A DNA stretch of 9,026 nt from an uncultured Kiloniellales bacterium (GTDB lineage: Bacteria; Pseudomonadota; Alphaproteobacteria; Kiloniellales; JAKSDN01). The stretch spans positions 1-9,026 of the forward strand of contig CALJXB010000441.1 in NCBI GenBank assembly GCA_937974415.1, in the 5' to 3' direction. Position 1 is the first letter of the stretch. Each line of letters starts with the position of its first letter. This document shows, in pieces, positions 1-6,438 of the stretch. The position numbers were made by a program, and so were the translations under genes. The notes under the pieces were generated by a model that did not search any database, was not told where the DNA came from, and saw nothing but the letters and a program-made list of their open reading frames with translations.

Positions 1-270
1 CAGCACGTAGTGGGCGACGCCGAGCCGGTCGGCGACACGACGGGCGTCGTAGATGTCCTGGCCGGCGCAGCAGGCGCCCTTTTTCTGAACCGCCGCACCG
101 TGGTCGTAGAGCTGCAGGGTGATCCCCACCACCTCGTAGCCTTCTTCGGCCAGGAGCGCCGCGGTGACAGAGGAATCGACCCCGCCCGACATGGCGACCA
201 CCACGCGGGTCTCGCCCGGCGCCTTGGCCAGGCCGAGGGAGTTCAGGGCGCTGTCGGTTCCCGCAGTCAT
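1..270 (-). CDS. mnmA: tRNA-specific 2-thiouridylase MnmA, N-terminal 90 residues (cut by window edge)
   Basis: MnmA adenylates U34 of tRNA Lys/Glu/Gln anticodons and inserts sulfur relayed from a cysteine desulfurase, giving s2U; it acts in the cytoplasm. The visible part carries the ATP PP-loop SGGVDSS at residues 28-34 after a beta-strand (VVVAM), then the MnmA-typical stretch [10 protein letters not shown] (49-58) and [21 protein letters not shown] (64-84; seen in sections), where the family has its conserved C-x-x-x-D-x-x-D-A region. The active-site cysteines lie further on, outside the window. The ATG at 268-270 is the only in-frame ATG before the PP-loop strand, and the leader ([18 protein letters not shown]) resembles alphaproteobacterial homologues. 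No Shine-Dalgarno precedes it; a promoter sits only 8 nt upstream of the ATG. It is divergent from the methyltransferase at 420. Family assignment is firm. Confidence 0.96.
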   Translation of the reverse strand, partial: MTAGTDSALNSLGLAKAPGETRVVVAMSGGVDSSVTAALLAEEGYEVVGITLQLYDHGAAVQKKGACCAGQDIYDARRVADRLGVAHYVL

Positions 271-278
271 GGGCCGCG

Positions 279-306
279 ACTATAGGCAGACGCAAGAAAG
301 GTGCAA
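279..306 (-). promoter_or_regulatory. Sigma-70-type promoter of mnmA, possibly giving a leaderless mRNA
   Basis: Read on the minus strand, TTGCAC (301-306) and TATAGT (279-284) are separated by 16 bp. Both hexamers are close to the sigma-70 consensus and the spacing is acceptable. Only 8 nt (CGCGGCCC) separate the -10 box from the mnmA ATG at 270, so transcription would start at or within 1-2 nt of the start codon. No ribosome binding site is present. The promoter match is seen in the sequence; leaderless translation is inferred. Confidence 0.6.
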
Positions 307-385
307 GCAGTACGACGACTGCGCAGATCGCCTCACTTTGCCGTGGGCGCGCCAGGAATTTGCGGCTTAGAATGCCGTGAACGGC

Positions 386-399
386 GGCACGGCCGTGCC
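386..399. repeat. 14-bp perfect palindrome in the leader of the methyltransferase gene
   Basis: GGCAC-GGCC-GTGCC reads identically on both strands and lies just before the ribosome binding site (GGGGAGG, about 406-412) of the gene starting at 420. It could form a small leader hairpin with a 4-nt loop or be a dimer operator. I do not recognise it as a known riboswitch or operator; in GC-rich DNA it may be chance. Confidence 0.35.
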
Positions 400-419
400 A
401 GGGATGGGGAGGCGAGACC

Positions 420-1397
420 ATGGGCGACTACGAGGGTCTGGCGGCGAAGTTCGCCAACAAGGAGGTGGTGATCCTGGACGGCGCGGTGGGCACCCAGCTG
501 CAGACCATGCAGGTGCCCATGAACAGCCACGCCTGGGCGGCGGAGGCGCTTTACAGCCATCCTTATACGGTGCGCCGCATGCACGAGAACTACATCGCGG
601 CCGGCTGCGACGTGATCACCGTGAACAGCTACGCCTCGGCGCGCCACAACCTGGAGCCCCTGGGCCAGGGGGACCTCACCCACGAACTCAACCTGCGCGC
701 CGTCATGCTGGCCGAGGACGCCCGCGAGCGGGCCGCGAAAGAGCGCCCGGTGTGGATCGCCGGCTCGGTCTCCAACTTCGGCCTGCTGGCCGCCAACGAG
801 CCCTACAGCGAGGAAGACCTCGCCAGGTATTTCGGCCCGCGCAGCGTGCTCAGCGAAGAACAGTCGCGCGCCAACCTGCGCGAGCAGGCGGAGATCCTGG
901 CCGCGGCCGGGGTCGACTTTCTGCTGGCCGAGGCGACCGGCAGCCCGACCCAGCGCCTCTGGGTGGTCGAGGCCTGCGTCGCCACCGGCCTGCCGGTCTG
1001 GGCCGGCTTCCGCTGCCACCAGCGCGCCGGCGACCCTGCGGTGCGGATCGGCTATTGCTCCGAGGAGACCCTGGCCGAGACGGCAGCCGAGGTCATGGCC
1101 CTCGGTGCCAAGGGCCTCGCCATCTTTCACACCTTCATGTCGACCACCGAGGCGGCTGTTCCGATCGTTCGGGAACTGTGGGACGGCCCGCTGGGCGTCT
1201 ATCCCGAGGCCGAGCGCGAGGACTACGTCGATACCTACCGGGACACGGCCGAGGCCCAACACGTCTCGCCCGACGACTTCGTCGCCTTCGCCCGACGCGC
1301 CGTGGGCCAGGGCGTGCAGCTGGTGGGCGGTTGCTGCGGCATCGAGCTCGAGCACATCCGGCCGCTGCGCGACGCCCTGCCGAGCCACGTGGCTTGA
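420..1397 (+). CDS. Homocysteine S-methyltransferase family protein (BHMT/MmuM-like), variant zinc site
   Basis: A 325-residue cytoplasmic protein of the Hcy-binding TIM-barrel family (as in betaine-homocysteine methyltransferase, MmuM and the N-domain of MetH). Family marks in order: LDGAVGTQL at 19-27 (usual DG-x-x-GT), VNSYASARHNLEPLG at 68-82 (usual NSYGAS-like strand), AGSVSNFG at 114-121, EA at 171-172, and the C-terminal GGCCG at 303-307 giving two zinc-ligand cysteines (305, 306). Known members carry a third ligand cysteine earlier (G-x-N-C; Cys217 in BHMT). The matching stretch here reads KGLAIFHTFMSTTEA (231-245) with no cysteine, so substrate or metal chemistry may differ. Start: ATG at 420 with a good GGGGAGG ribosome site. 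The next gene follows after 19 nt, probably co-transcribed. The family is secure; the methyl donor, and whether homocysteine is the acceptor, cannot be told. Confidence 0.9.
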   Translation: MGDYEGLAAKFANKEVVILDGAVGTQLQTMQVPMNSHAWAAEALYSHPYTVRRMHENYIAAGCDVITVNSYASARHNLEPLGQGDLTHELNLRAVMLAEDARERAAKERPVWIAGSVSNFGLLAANEPYSEEDLARYFGPRSVLSEEQSRANLREQAEILAAAGVDFLLAEATGSPTQRLWVVEACVATGLPVWAGFRCHQRAGDPAVRIGYCSEETLAETAAEVMALGAKGLAIFHTFMSTTEAAVPIVRELWDGPLGVYPEAEREDYVDTYRDTAEAQHVSPDDFVAFARRAVGQGVQLVGGCCGIELEHIRPLRDALPSHVA

Positions 1398-1416
1398 AGC
1401 CGTGCGCGAGGCCGTC

Positions 1417-2235
1417 ATGCGCCGAACCCTGGTGGTGGCAGCGTGGTGCCTGGCGGCGATGCTCGGCCAAGCCGCAGCCCAAGAGAGCGCGTCAGACGGT
1501 ACACCGGAAATCACCGCCGAGACTCGAGGCTGGTCGCTGCGGGAAACCTTGATCCCCGACGAGGAATATCTGCTCGCCAACCCAGAATTCGACATCCTCG
1601 TCGTCCGGGTCCTCGAGGCCGACGACAGGGACGGAACCAACGCCGACCCGCCTGCCGTCACGCTGGAAATCGAGGAGGTCCTGCGCGGGCCATCGCGCCA
1701 GGGAACGGTTTCGGCCCGCTGGTATGGCCCCATATGGCATGAGGACCTGGCGCCGGAGGGCGGCACCACCGAGGCTTGGCAAAGCCGGCCGCTTTCGGGG
1801 CCCACTGTCGGCGACAGGCTCATCGTCTTTGGCGGCAGCGGGCCGGAGGGCGTCTTCACGGTTCAGGCCCATGCGGTCTACCGCTTGACCGAGGCAAACC
1901 GGCAGGCGGTCTTCGAACACGCGGCGCGGACCCACAGCGTCCCTGTGTTCATAGCCCTGTGGGTCGGCATGGGCGCCAGCGCCCTCGGCGCCCTGACCCT
2001 CTTCGTGGTGTCCTTCTTCGCGGAGGAACCGGCGGGCCGGGCGGAGCGGCTTCGCCTCGGCGTCGTCGCTTGCGCCGTCGCCGCACTCGTTCTCTACGTC
2101 ATCTACGAATCGGGCATTCCGCCCTATGCCGCCATCCGCATCGATCTCTTGTTGCTCTGGCCGGCCCTCGGGCTCGCGGTGGTCCTGGGCGCGATCAGCC
2201 TCGTCCTCATTTTGAGGGCGAAACGGGGTTCTTGA
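1417..2235 (+). CDS. Exported/membrane protein of unknown function, signal peptide plus three C-terminal TM helices
   Basis: I do not recognise a named family. The 272-residue product starts with a signal peptide (basic MRR, hydrophobic to residue 18, likely cleavage AAA|QES after 21). An extracytoplasmic region of about 150 residues follows. It contains DILVVRVLEADD (59-70), VTLEIEEVLRGP (81-92) and GDRLIVFGG (122-130), a beta-rich pattern reminiscent of OB/NTR-like exported domains; that resemblance is inference only. Three hydrophobic helices follow (about 174-202, 212-231, 243-267), with a short positive C-terminus (RAKRGS). The reading frame stays open upstream to 1105, inside the methyltransferase gene, but the signal peptide and a GAGG ribosome site 5 nt upstream place the start at ATG 1417; a GTG at 1402 is an alternative. 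The gene is 19 nt downstream of the methyltransferase and convergent with the gene at 2245, 9 nt away. Confidence 0.8.
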   Translation: MRRTLVVAAWCLAAMLGQAAAQESASDGTPEITAETRGWSLRETLIPDEEYLLANPEFDILVVRVLEADDRDGTNADPPAVTLEIEEVLRGPSRQGTVSARWYGPIWHEDLAPEGGTTEAWQSRPLSGPTVGDRLIVFGGSGPEGVFTVQAHAVYRLTEANRQAVFEHAARTHSVPVFIALWVGMGASALGALTLFVVSFFAEEPAGRAERLRLGVVACAVAALVLYVIYESGIPPYAAIRIDLLLLWPALGLAVVLGAISLVLILRAKRGS

Positions 2236-2244
2236 CCCAGCTGC

Positions 2245-2739
2245 TCACTGAAGCTGTTCGGGGTCGAGGGCGCAGACCGACTTCACTTCCGGATTGGCGA
2301 TGCGCTCGCACAGCGCCGGGTCGCCGCCGGTCTCGACCAGCTGGTAGTAGCAGCCGTCCGCCAGGTTGGGGGTCGTGAGCCCATCGCAAAGCGCGGGATC
2401 GCGGCGGGAGACGGCGAGATGGACGCGGCAGAGATCGTGGCTGACGCTAGCCGGCACGTCTTCGTCCGCCGGCAGGATGCGGCACAGGGAGGGATCGTCG
2501 GCGCGGTCGGCGAAGAGCGCCACGCAGGGCCAGCGCACGCTCGGGTGGTCGGCCCGGAGGCAGGTCTCCGGGTCGCCGGCGGCGATGGCCGCCTTGGAGA
2601 GGCAGGCAATCTGTTTCGGCGGCGAGGGCTCGGCGAGGCAAGCCTCCAGATCCGAGGCGGCCTCGCTCCGGGGGCCCGGGAGAAGGATCGCGATCGAGGC
2701 AACCAAAAGCGCGGCAAACCAAACTGTTCGGCGGTCCAT
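2245..2739 (-). CDS. Small secreted cysteine-repeat protein, function unknown
   Basis: A 164-residue protein with an N-terminal signal peptide (MDRR, hydrophobic 6-20, likely cleavage near SEAAS, 25-29). The mature part contains ten cysteines at 34, 46, 60, 72, 86, 104, 118, 130, 144 and 156. Spacing alternates 12 and 14 residues except for one 18-residue gap, so the chain consists of about four to five copies of a roughly 26-residue unit. The unit reads loosely D-P-x-L-C-x-x-I/L-x-x-P-(x)n-C-x-x-L-A: DPETC (56-60), DPSLC (82-86), DPALC (114-118), DPALC (140-144). This suggests stacked helical hairpins pinned by disulfides in the periplasm or outside the cell. Similar D-P-x-L-C / C-Y-x-x-L-A repeats occur in uncharacterised exported proteins elsewhere. 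It lies 49 nt downstream of the hydrolase on the same strand, likely one operon. An AAGGA ribosome site lies about 11 nt before ATG 2739, rather far. Role unknown. Confidence 0.8.
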   Translation of the reverse strand: MDRRTVWFAALLVASIAILLPGPRSEAASDLEACLAEPSPPKQIACLSKAAIAAGDPETCLRADHPSVRWPCVALFADRADDPSLCRILPADEDVPASVSHDLCRVHLAVSRRDPALCDGLTTPNLADGCYYQLVETGGDPALCERIANPEVKSVCALDPEQLQ

Positions 2740-2788
2740 GTGTCTCGAGTTCCTTCGGCTCCGGCGCCGGCAAGTTCGGGCTCCCGTC

Positions 2789-4171
2789 CTAGCTCAGCTG
2801 TCCAAAAATCTCCTTAAGACGGATCAGCGGCGCCCGGTCGCGGCGGATGCCGAGCGAGACCGAGAAATGGCCCTGGCGGCGGGCGTAGATGTTCGCCGCA
2901 GGGACCTGCCAGCGCCGGGCCAGCGCCTTGCCACCGGCCGAGGGCGTCACGTCGTCGGCATGGCCCAGCACCATGATCACCTTGCTCGGGTCCATGGCCG
3001 GCGCCTGTTGCGGCTCCAGGAGCGGCAGCCAGGGGATGAGGCCCTCCGGAGTCCAGCCGACGGCCTCGATCTGCGGCGCCAGGTTCACCGACCTCGCCAG
3101 GCTACCGCTGTGGGCGACCCCCATCATGGACCCGCTGGTCGCCACCAGCAGCAGCGCGTCGGGCCGGCATCGCCCGGGCCAATGATTGGCCGCGCAGGCG
3201 GCCCGCTGGGCGTTGAGCGCGCCGAGCGACACCCCGCCCAGGGCGACCGGCGCATCGCCGCGCGCCTTGGCCCAGTCAACCAGCGCCGAGACCTCGGCGA
3301 TCCAGGCCTGGAAGAGGTCGAGGAAGCCCTTGGGGCCCAGGCCGATCGCCGGCTCGCCGCCATACCAGCCCTCCAGGCGACGGCGCCCGTGCCAGGGTCC
3401 CTCCGGCTTGATCACCCGGATTCCTTCCAGCGCAAGCTGGTTCACCAGGTCGGCCGAGCCGCGCCACATCTCGTTCTCCATGGCGATGCCATGCAGGAAG
3501 ATGAGGGTCGGCGGATGCTTGATGTATTCCGGCTCCACCACCCGGGCCCAGGCCGTGTCGCCGGCCACCGGGGCCGGATAGCGCAGCCAGTACTCCCGGC
3601 CATAGGCGCTCAACACCGGCCGGGAAACCTCGACTTCCGGGCTTGCGGCGGCCGGAAAGGCGGACTCGGGCTCGGCCAGGCGACGGCCGTGGACCGCTTC
3701 AACCTCGGCGGGGCTGGCGACCTCCCAGCGCACTGCCGGCAGGCGCCGGCGCAAGGGCAGGAACGCGAAGCGGGTCAGCATCATCTGGTGGGCCGCATCG
3801 AGGCGCGCCGCTTCGGCCTCGACCAATGCGACCGGCCCGGGATCTTCGGCACCGAAGAAGGCGCGCTCCCAGGACGCGGCCGCCTGCTCGTAGGCGGCCC
3901 GGCGGTTCTGCACCAGCCTGAGGCCCGGCTGCGCGATGGCCCGCGGCACATCGACCCCCGCCAGCTCCGATCGGAAGCGCGCCAGGGTGCCGCCGCTGGC
4001 AAGCGCCGCCGCCCAGGCCCGAGACAGGGGAAAATAGCCGCGCGCGACGCTGTTGAGGGCGACCCAATCGAACCAGGGCCGCAGCACCAGATCGCCCAGC
4101 ACGCTCTGAATTAGCCGGTAGTGGGACTCCCGAGGCAAGCGCTCCGGAGCATCGCTGAAAGGCTCTACCAT
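2789..4171 (-). CDS. Alpha/beta-hydrolase with large N-terminal extension
   Basis: A 460-residue protein, probably cytoplasmic (no signal peptide or membrane helix). Residues 1 to about 190 form an uncharacterised, Arg/Ala-rich, apparently helical region. From about 195 an alpha/beta-hydrolase fold follows: LIFLHGIAMENEMW (223-236) is the strand and oxyanion loop, GGVSLGA (312-318) the nucleophile elbow with Ser315, GHADDVTP (403-410) supplies the acid (Asp406 or 407), and RQGHFS (432-437) the catalytic His435. The triad is complete and in order, so it should be an active ester, amide or lipid hydrolase; the substrate cannot be told. The layout slightly recalls ABHD18-type (DUF2048) proteins, which I could not confirm. 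The frame extends upstream to a TTG at 4207, but I prefer ATG 4171; neither has a clear ribosome site. The cysteine-repeat gene follows 49 nt downstream; the DUF302 gene is divergent. Confidence 0.85.
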   Translation of the reverse strand: MVEPFSDAPERLPRESHYRLIQSVLGDLVLRPWFDWVALNSVARGYFPLSRAWAAALASGGTLARFRSELAGVDVPRAIAQPGLRLVQNRRAAYEQAAASWERAFFGAEDPGPVALVEAEAARLDAAHQMMLTRFAFLPLRRRLPAVRWEVASPAEVEAVHGRRLAEPESAFPAAASPEVEVSRPVLSAYGREYWLRYPAPVAGDTAWARVVEPEYIKHPPTLIFLHGIAMENEMWRGSADLVNQLALEGIRVIKPEGPWHGRRRLEGWYGGEPAIGLGPKGFLDLFQAWIAEVSALVDWAKARGDAPVALGGVSLGALNAQRAACAANHWPGRCRPDALLLVATSGSMMGVAHSGSLARSVNLAPQIEAVGWTPEGLIPWLPLLEPQQAPAMDPSKVIMVLGHADDVTPSAGGKALARRWQVPAANIYARRQGHFSVSLGIRRDRAPLIRLKEIFGQLS

Positions 4172-4303
4172 GGGTGCAAAGATGGGGCCGTTTCGCGCCA
4201 GGCACAAGCGCCGCGGCGTCAGCCTGTCTATATGTTAACGTGCCGTTTCGCGCACCGAGTGGAACGACCGCTCGAACGGAATTCCAATCGTCAGGAGACC
4301 TCC
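4172..4303. promoter_or_regulatory. Divergent intergenic region between hydrolase and DUF302 gene
   Basis: These 132 bp must hold promoters for both flanking genes. The only AT-rich stretch is TATATGTTAAC at 4229-4239, which could supply a -10 element for either direction, but no well-spaced -35 hexamer is visible. A clear AGGAGA ribosome site (4293-4298) serves the gene starting at 4304. Nothing else recognisable. Confidence 0.3.
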
Positions 4304-4810
4304 ATGACTCTTCTTCGACGAAGCTTCGTCGTCCTGCTCGCTGCTACTGTCGTTGCCGTGGCCGTGCTGGCCGCAGCGCACGCCGGCCGCGCCGCGCCGC
4401 CGGGCTTCACGAGCTTCGAGACGCCGCACGATTTCCAGACCCTGGTCGAGCGGGCGGAGGCGGCGGTTAAGGCCAACGCCATGTTCGTGGTCACCCGGGC
4501 GAGCGCCAGCAAGGGCGCAGCCAGCCGGGGCCTCACCATTCCCGGCAACATGGTGCTGGGGGTCTACCGCAACGACTTCGCGGTACGCATGCTGGAAGCC
4601 AGTATCCCGGCCGGTATCGAGGCGCCGATCCGCTTCTACGTCACCGAAAACGCGGACGGCTTGGCGAGCCTGTCCTACCGCGTGCCCAGCGCGGTCTTCG
4701 CGCCTTACGAGGACGGCGGCGCGGTGCTGGCAGCGCTCGCCGGCGAGCTCGACCGGATCTTCGCGGCCATCGCCGCCCAGGCCAGCGGAACGGAGACGAT
4801 TTCGCCCTGA
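4304..4810 (+). CDS. Secreted DUF302 domain protein
   Basis: A 168-residue protein with an N-terminal signal peptide (RR at 5-6, hydrophobic 8-25, likely cleavage around GRAA|PPG, 28-34). One DUF302 domain follows (about 36-158): it opens with F..LVERAEAAVKANAMFVV (44-63), has GNMVLGVYRNDFAVRMLEA (81-99) matching the family's 'ilg.cNP..a...L.a', then IEAPIRFYVTE (105-115) and a C-terminal helix GGAVLAALAGELDRIFAAI (138-156). DUF302 proteins are small, often periplasmic, and of unknown biochemical role. The usual Asn-Pro after the 'lg' strand is Arg-Asn-Asp here. The frame is open further upstream to 4121, but the signal peptide and an AGGAGA site 5 nt before ATG 4304 fix the start. Single-gene unit, followed by an inverted repeat and the convergent ferredoxin gene. 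Confidence 0.85.
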   Translation: MTLLRRSFVVLLAATVVAVAVLAAAHAGRAAPPGFTSFETPHDFQTLVERAEAAVKANAMFVVTRASASKGAASRGLTIPGNMVLGVYRNDFAVRMLEASIPAGIEAPIRFYVTENADGLASLSYRVPSAVFAPYEDGGAVLAALAGELDRIFAAIAAQASGTETISP

Positions 4811-4825
4811 CGGTCTCGCGCAGGG

Positions 4826-4909
4826 CCCACCTCCCCACTCGACCACCCTTCAAGCATACTGTCGTGGGCGCGCGAAGCGCGAGTGCTCCGCACTGGGTGG
4901 GGAGGTGGG
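4826..4909. repeat. Long inverted repeat with nested hairpin between convergent genes
   Basis: The arms CCCACCTCCCCAC (4826-4838) and GTGGGGAGGTGGG (4897-4909) are perfect 13-bp reverse complements, extendable inwards by three pairs, two of them G-T. Inside, CGCGC-GAA-GCGCG (4869-4881) makes a tight 5-bp hairpin, and AGCAT (4853-4857) can pair with GTGCT (4883-4887). The element fills the gap between the DUF302 gene (stop 4810) and the convergent ferredoxin gene (stop 4945). It may act as a bidirectional transcription barrier or be one copy of a dispersed palindromic intergenic repeat; the second view needs the rest of the genome. Confidence 0.65.
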
Positions 4910-4920
4910 TCGGCAAAGTA

Positions 4921-4936
4921 AGGGCATTCAAGCCCT
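4921..4936 (-). terminator. Probable intrinsic terminator of the cysE-iscR-desulfurase-fdx operon
   Basis: On the minus strand, 8 nt after the ferredoxin stop, AGGGC-TTGAAT-GCCCT forms a 5-bp GC-rich hairpin followed by TACTTT, a weak U-rich tract. Position fits the end of the operon; the stem is short and the U tract imperfect. Confidence 0.45.
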
Positions 4937-4944
4937 GCCCACCG

Positions 4945-5283
4945 TTATCCCGAGAAGAGGTTGACTGTCTCGGCCGGCAGCGTGACGGTCAGGCCGTCGA
5001 ACTCCTCGGTAATGACGATCTGGCAGCCCAGGCGCGAGGTCGGGGTCAGGCCGAAGGCCAGATCGAGCATGTCCTCCTCATCCTCCGAGGGTTCCTCCAG
5101 CCGGCCATACCATTCGGGATCGACGATCACGTGGCAGGTCGAGCAGGCCATGGAGCCCTCGCAGGCGCCCTCGATGTCGATGCCGTTGCGATGGGCGATT
5201 TCCAGGATCGAGAGGCCCGAGGGCGCCTCCACCTCCTTGCGGGCCCCGTCGGGCTCGATGAACACCAGTCTGGGCAAGATCAC
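4945..5283 (-). CDS. fdx: [2Fe-2S] ferredoxin, ISC/adrenodoxin type
   Basis: A 112-residue soluble electron carrier. Cluster ligands are visible as C41-EGSMA-C47-ST-C50 and C87 (LGCQIV), the C-x5-C-x2-C ... C pattern of ISC-type and adrenodoxin-like ferredoxins. The acidic helix [14 protein letters not shown] (63-76) is the usual partner-docking surface, and [11 protein letters not shown] is typical of the group. Such ferredoxins supply electrons for Fe-S cluster assembly with cysteine desulfurases. The start is GTG at 5281-5283, overlapping the desulfurase stop by 4 nt (GTGA), with GGGGAGG just upstream; the overlap implies translational coupling. Last gene of the operon, followed by a hairpin. 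Its role in cluster assembly rather than in P450 or other redox work is inferred from the neighbours. Confidence 0.93.
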   Translation of the reverse strand: MILPRLVFIEPDGARKEVEAPSGLSILEIAHRNGIDIEGACEGSMACSTCHVIVDPEWYGRLEEPSEDEEDMLDLAFGLTPTSRLGCQIVITEEFDGLTVTLPAETVNLFSG

Positions 5284-6407
5284 AGCCTCCCCGCGGCGCG
5301 TTCCTTAGGCCGAGTTTTATCGTAGAGCTCCGCCCAGGACGCCAGGAAAAGGTCCGCGTCCTCGGTCCGGCTCGCCCAGCCCAGGCTGACCCGGATGGCG
5401 CCGTCGGCAAGCTCGTCCTCGACCCCCATGGCCTGGAGGACGTGGGACGGCGCCACCTTGCCCGACGAGCAGGCCGAACCCGCGCTGACCGCCACGCCGG
5501 CCAGGTCGAGGGCCATCACCTGGGTCTCGGCCTTGACGCCGGGCATCGCCAGGCAGGCGGTGTTGGCCAGGCGCGGCGCCTCGGCGCCGAAGACCCGCAG
5601 CCCCGGCGCGATGGCCTTGGCCTCGGCCTCGATGCGATCGCGCAGATCAGCCAGCCGGGCGAAGCCCGCGAGCCCCTCGGCGGCGTCGTGGGCCGCCGCC
5701 GCAAAACCGGCAATGCCGGGGAGGTTCTCGGTCCCGGCGCGCCGCCGGCGCTCCTGACCGCCGCCGCGCAGCAGCGGCTCGAGAGCAAGATCCTCCGCCA
5801 CGACCAGCGCCCCAACCCCCGGCGGGCCGCCGATCTTGTGGGCCGACAGGCTCAGCAGCTGGACGCCGAGGTCGGCCAGGCTCAAGGCCACCTTGCCGGC
5901 CGCCTGAACCGCGTCGCAGTGGACCGGAACGCCGGCCGCGCGGGCCAGACGCGCCGCCTCCACGACGGGCTGGATGACTCCGGTCTCGTTGTTGGCCAGC
6001 ATGACGGAAACCAGCGCCGGCCTCGGCTCCTCGGCCAGGTGTTCTTCCAAGGCGGCCAGGTCGACCCGGCCGTCCGGCGAGAGCGGAATGCGCTCGGCCT
6101 GGGGCGCCGCCTCCAGGACCGAGGCATGCTCGCCTGCCGAAACCAGGATGCGCCCGGGGAGCGCCCAGGCGAGCGCCAGATTGTTGGCTTCGGTGCCGCC
6201 GCTGGTGAAGATCAGCTGCTCCGGGCGGGCGACCGCCAGGGCGGCCACGTCCTCGCGGGCGCCCTCCAACCGGGCGCGGGCGGCACGGCCCGCGGCGTGC
6301 ACCGAGGAGGGATTGCCGCCCAGCGTCAGCGCCTCGCTCATCGCCGCGGCGGCGGCCGGGCGGATCGGGGCGGTGGCGTTATAGTCGAGGTAAGCCCTGG
6401 TAGCCAT
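5280..6407 (-). CDS. Cysteine desulfurase, class I (NifS/IscS/YrvO-like)
   Basis: A 375-residue PLP enzyme that converts L-cysteine to L-alanine and holds the sulfur as a persulfide for Fe-S cluster and tRNA thiolation pathways. Marks in order: YLDYNATAP (6-14), [10 protein letters not shown] (31-40), [13 protein letters not shown] (67-79), His94 stacking on PLP, NNETG (139-143), CDAVQAAGK (164-172) with Asp165/Gln168, PLP lysine Lys191 in [10 protein letters not shown], and catalytic Cys313 in SAGSACSSG (308-316). The long loop around Cys313 is that of class I enzymes; it is somewhat shorter than E. coli IscS (about 404 residues), so I give no gene symbol. ATG 6407 lies 31 nt after iscR and lacks a clear ribosome site. 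Its gene overlaps the ferredoxin by 4 nt. No scaffold gene (iscU, sufB) is in the operon. Function is firm; the preferred sulfur acceptor is not known, MnmA and cluster assembly being candidates. Confidence 0.95.
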   Translation of the reverse strand: MATRAYLDYNATAPIRPAAAAAMSEALTLGGNPSSVHAAGRAARARLEGAREDVAALAVARPEQLIFTSGGTEANNLALAWALPGRILVSAGEHASVLEAAPQAERIPLSPDGRVDLAALEEHLAEEPRPALVSVMLANNETGVIQPVVEAARLARAAGVPVHCDAVQAAGKVALSLADLGVQLLSLSAHKIGGPPGVGALVVAEDLALEPLLRGGGQERRRRAGTENLPGIAGFAAAAHDAAEGLAGFARLADLRDRIEAEAKAIAPGLRVFGAEAPRLANTACLAMPGVKAETQVMALDLAGVAVSAGSACSSGKVAPSHVLQAMGVEDELADGAIRVSLGWASRTEDADLFLASWAELYDKTRPKERAAGRL

Positions 6408-6419
6408 GTTGGGCCGAAT

Positions 6420-6436
6420 CGTACGACACGTACGAC
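6420..6436. repeat. Short palindromic/direct repeat in the iscR-desulfurase gap
   Basis: CGTACGAC occurs at 6420-6427 and again at 6429-6436; because CGTACG is self-complementary, the pair is also an inverted repeat (CGTACG-ACA-CGTACG). It fills most of the 31-nt gap upstream of the desulfurase ATG, where a ribosome site would be expected. Possible processing hairpin or operator; no known motif recognised. Confidence 0.35.
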
Positions 6437-6438
6437 CG

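Noticed and set aside
1105..1416. N-terminal extension of the membrane protein frame into the methyltransferase gene
   Set aside because: The signal peptide begins at 1417; the upstream stretch is out-of-frame methyltransferase sequence.
333..1859. 508-residue open frame on the minus strand antisense to the methyltransferase
   Set aside because: Low-complexity Arg/Gly/His-rich translation with no family motif, opposite a clear conserved gene; an artefact of GC-rich codon use.
2366..4114. 582-residue plus-strand open frame across the cysteine-repeat and hydrolase genes
   Set aside because: Runs antisense to two supported genes, no ribosome site or motif; composition typical of antisense GC-rich frames.
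4172..4207. TTG start at 4207 for the large hydrolase and TTG at 7758 for cysE
   Set aside because: ATG starts at 4171 and 7710 are available and fit better; the extra residues look like upstream non-coding sequence.
4121..4303. N-terminal extension of the DUF302 frame
   Set aside because: The signal peptide and AGGAGA ribosome site start the gene at 4304; the extension would cross the divergent promoter region.
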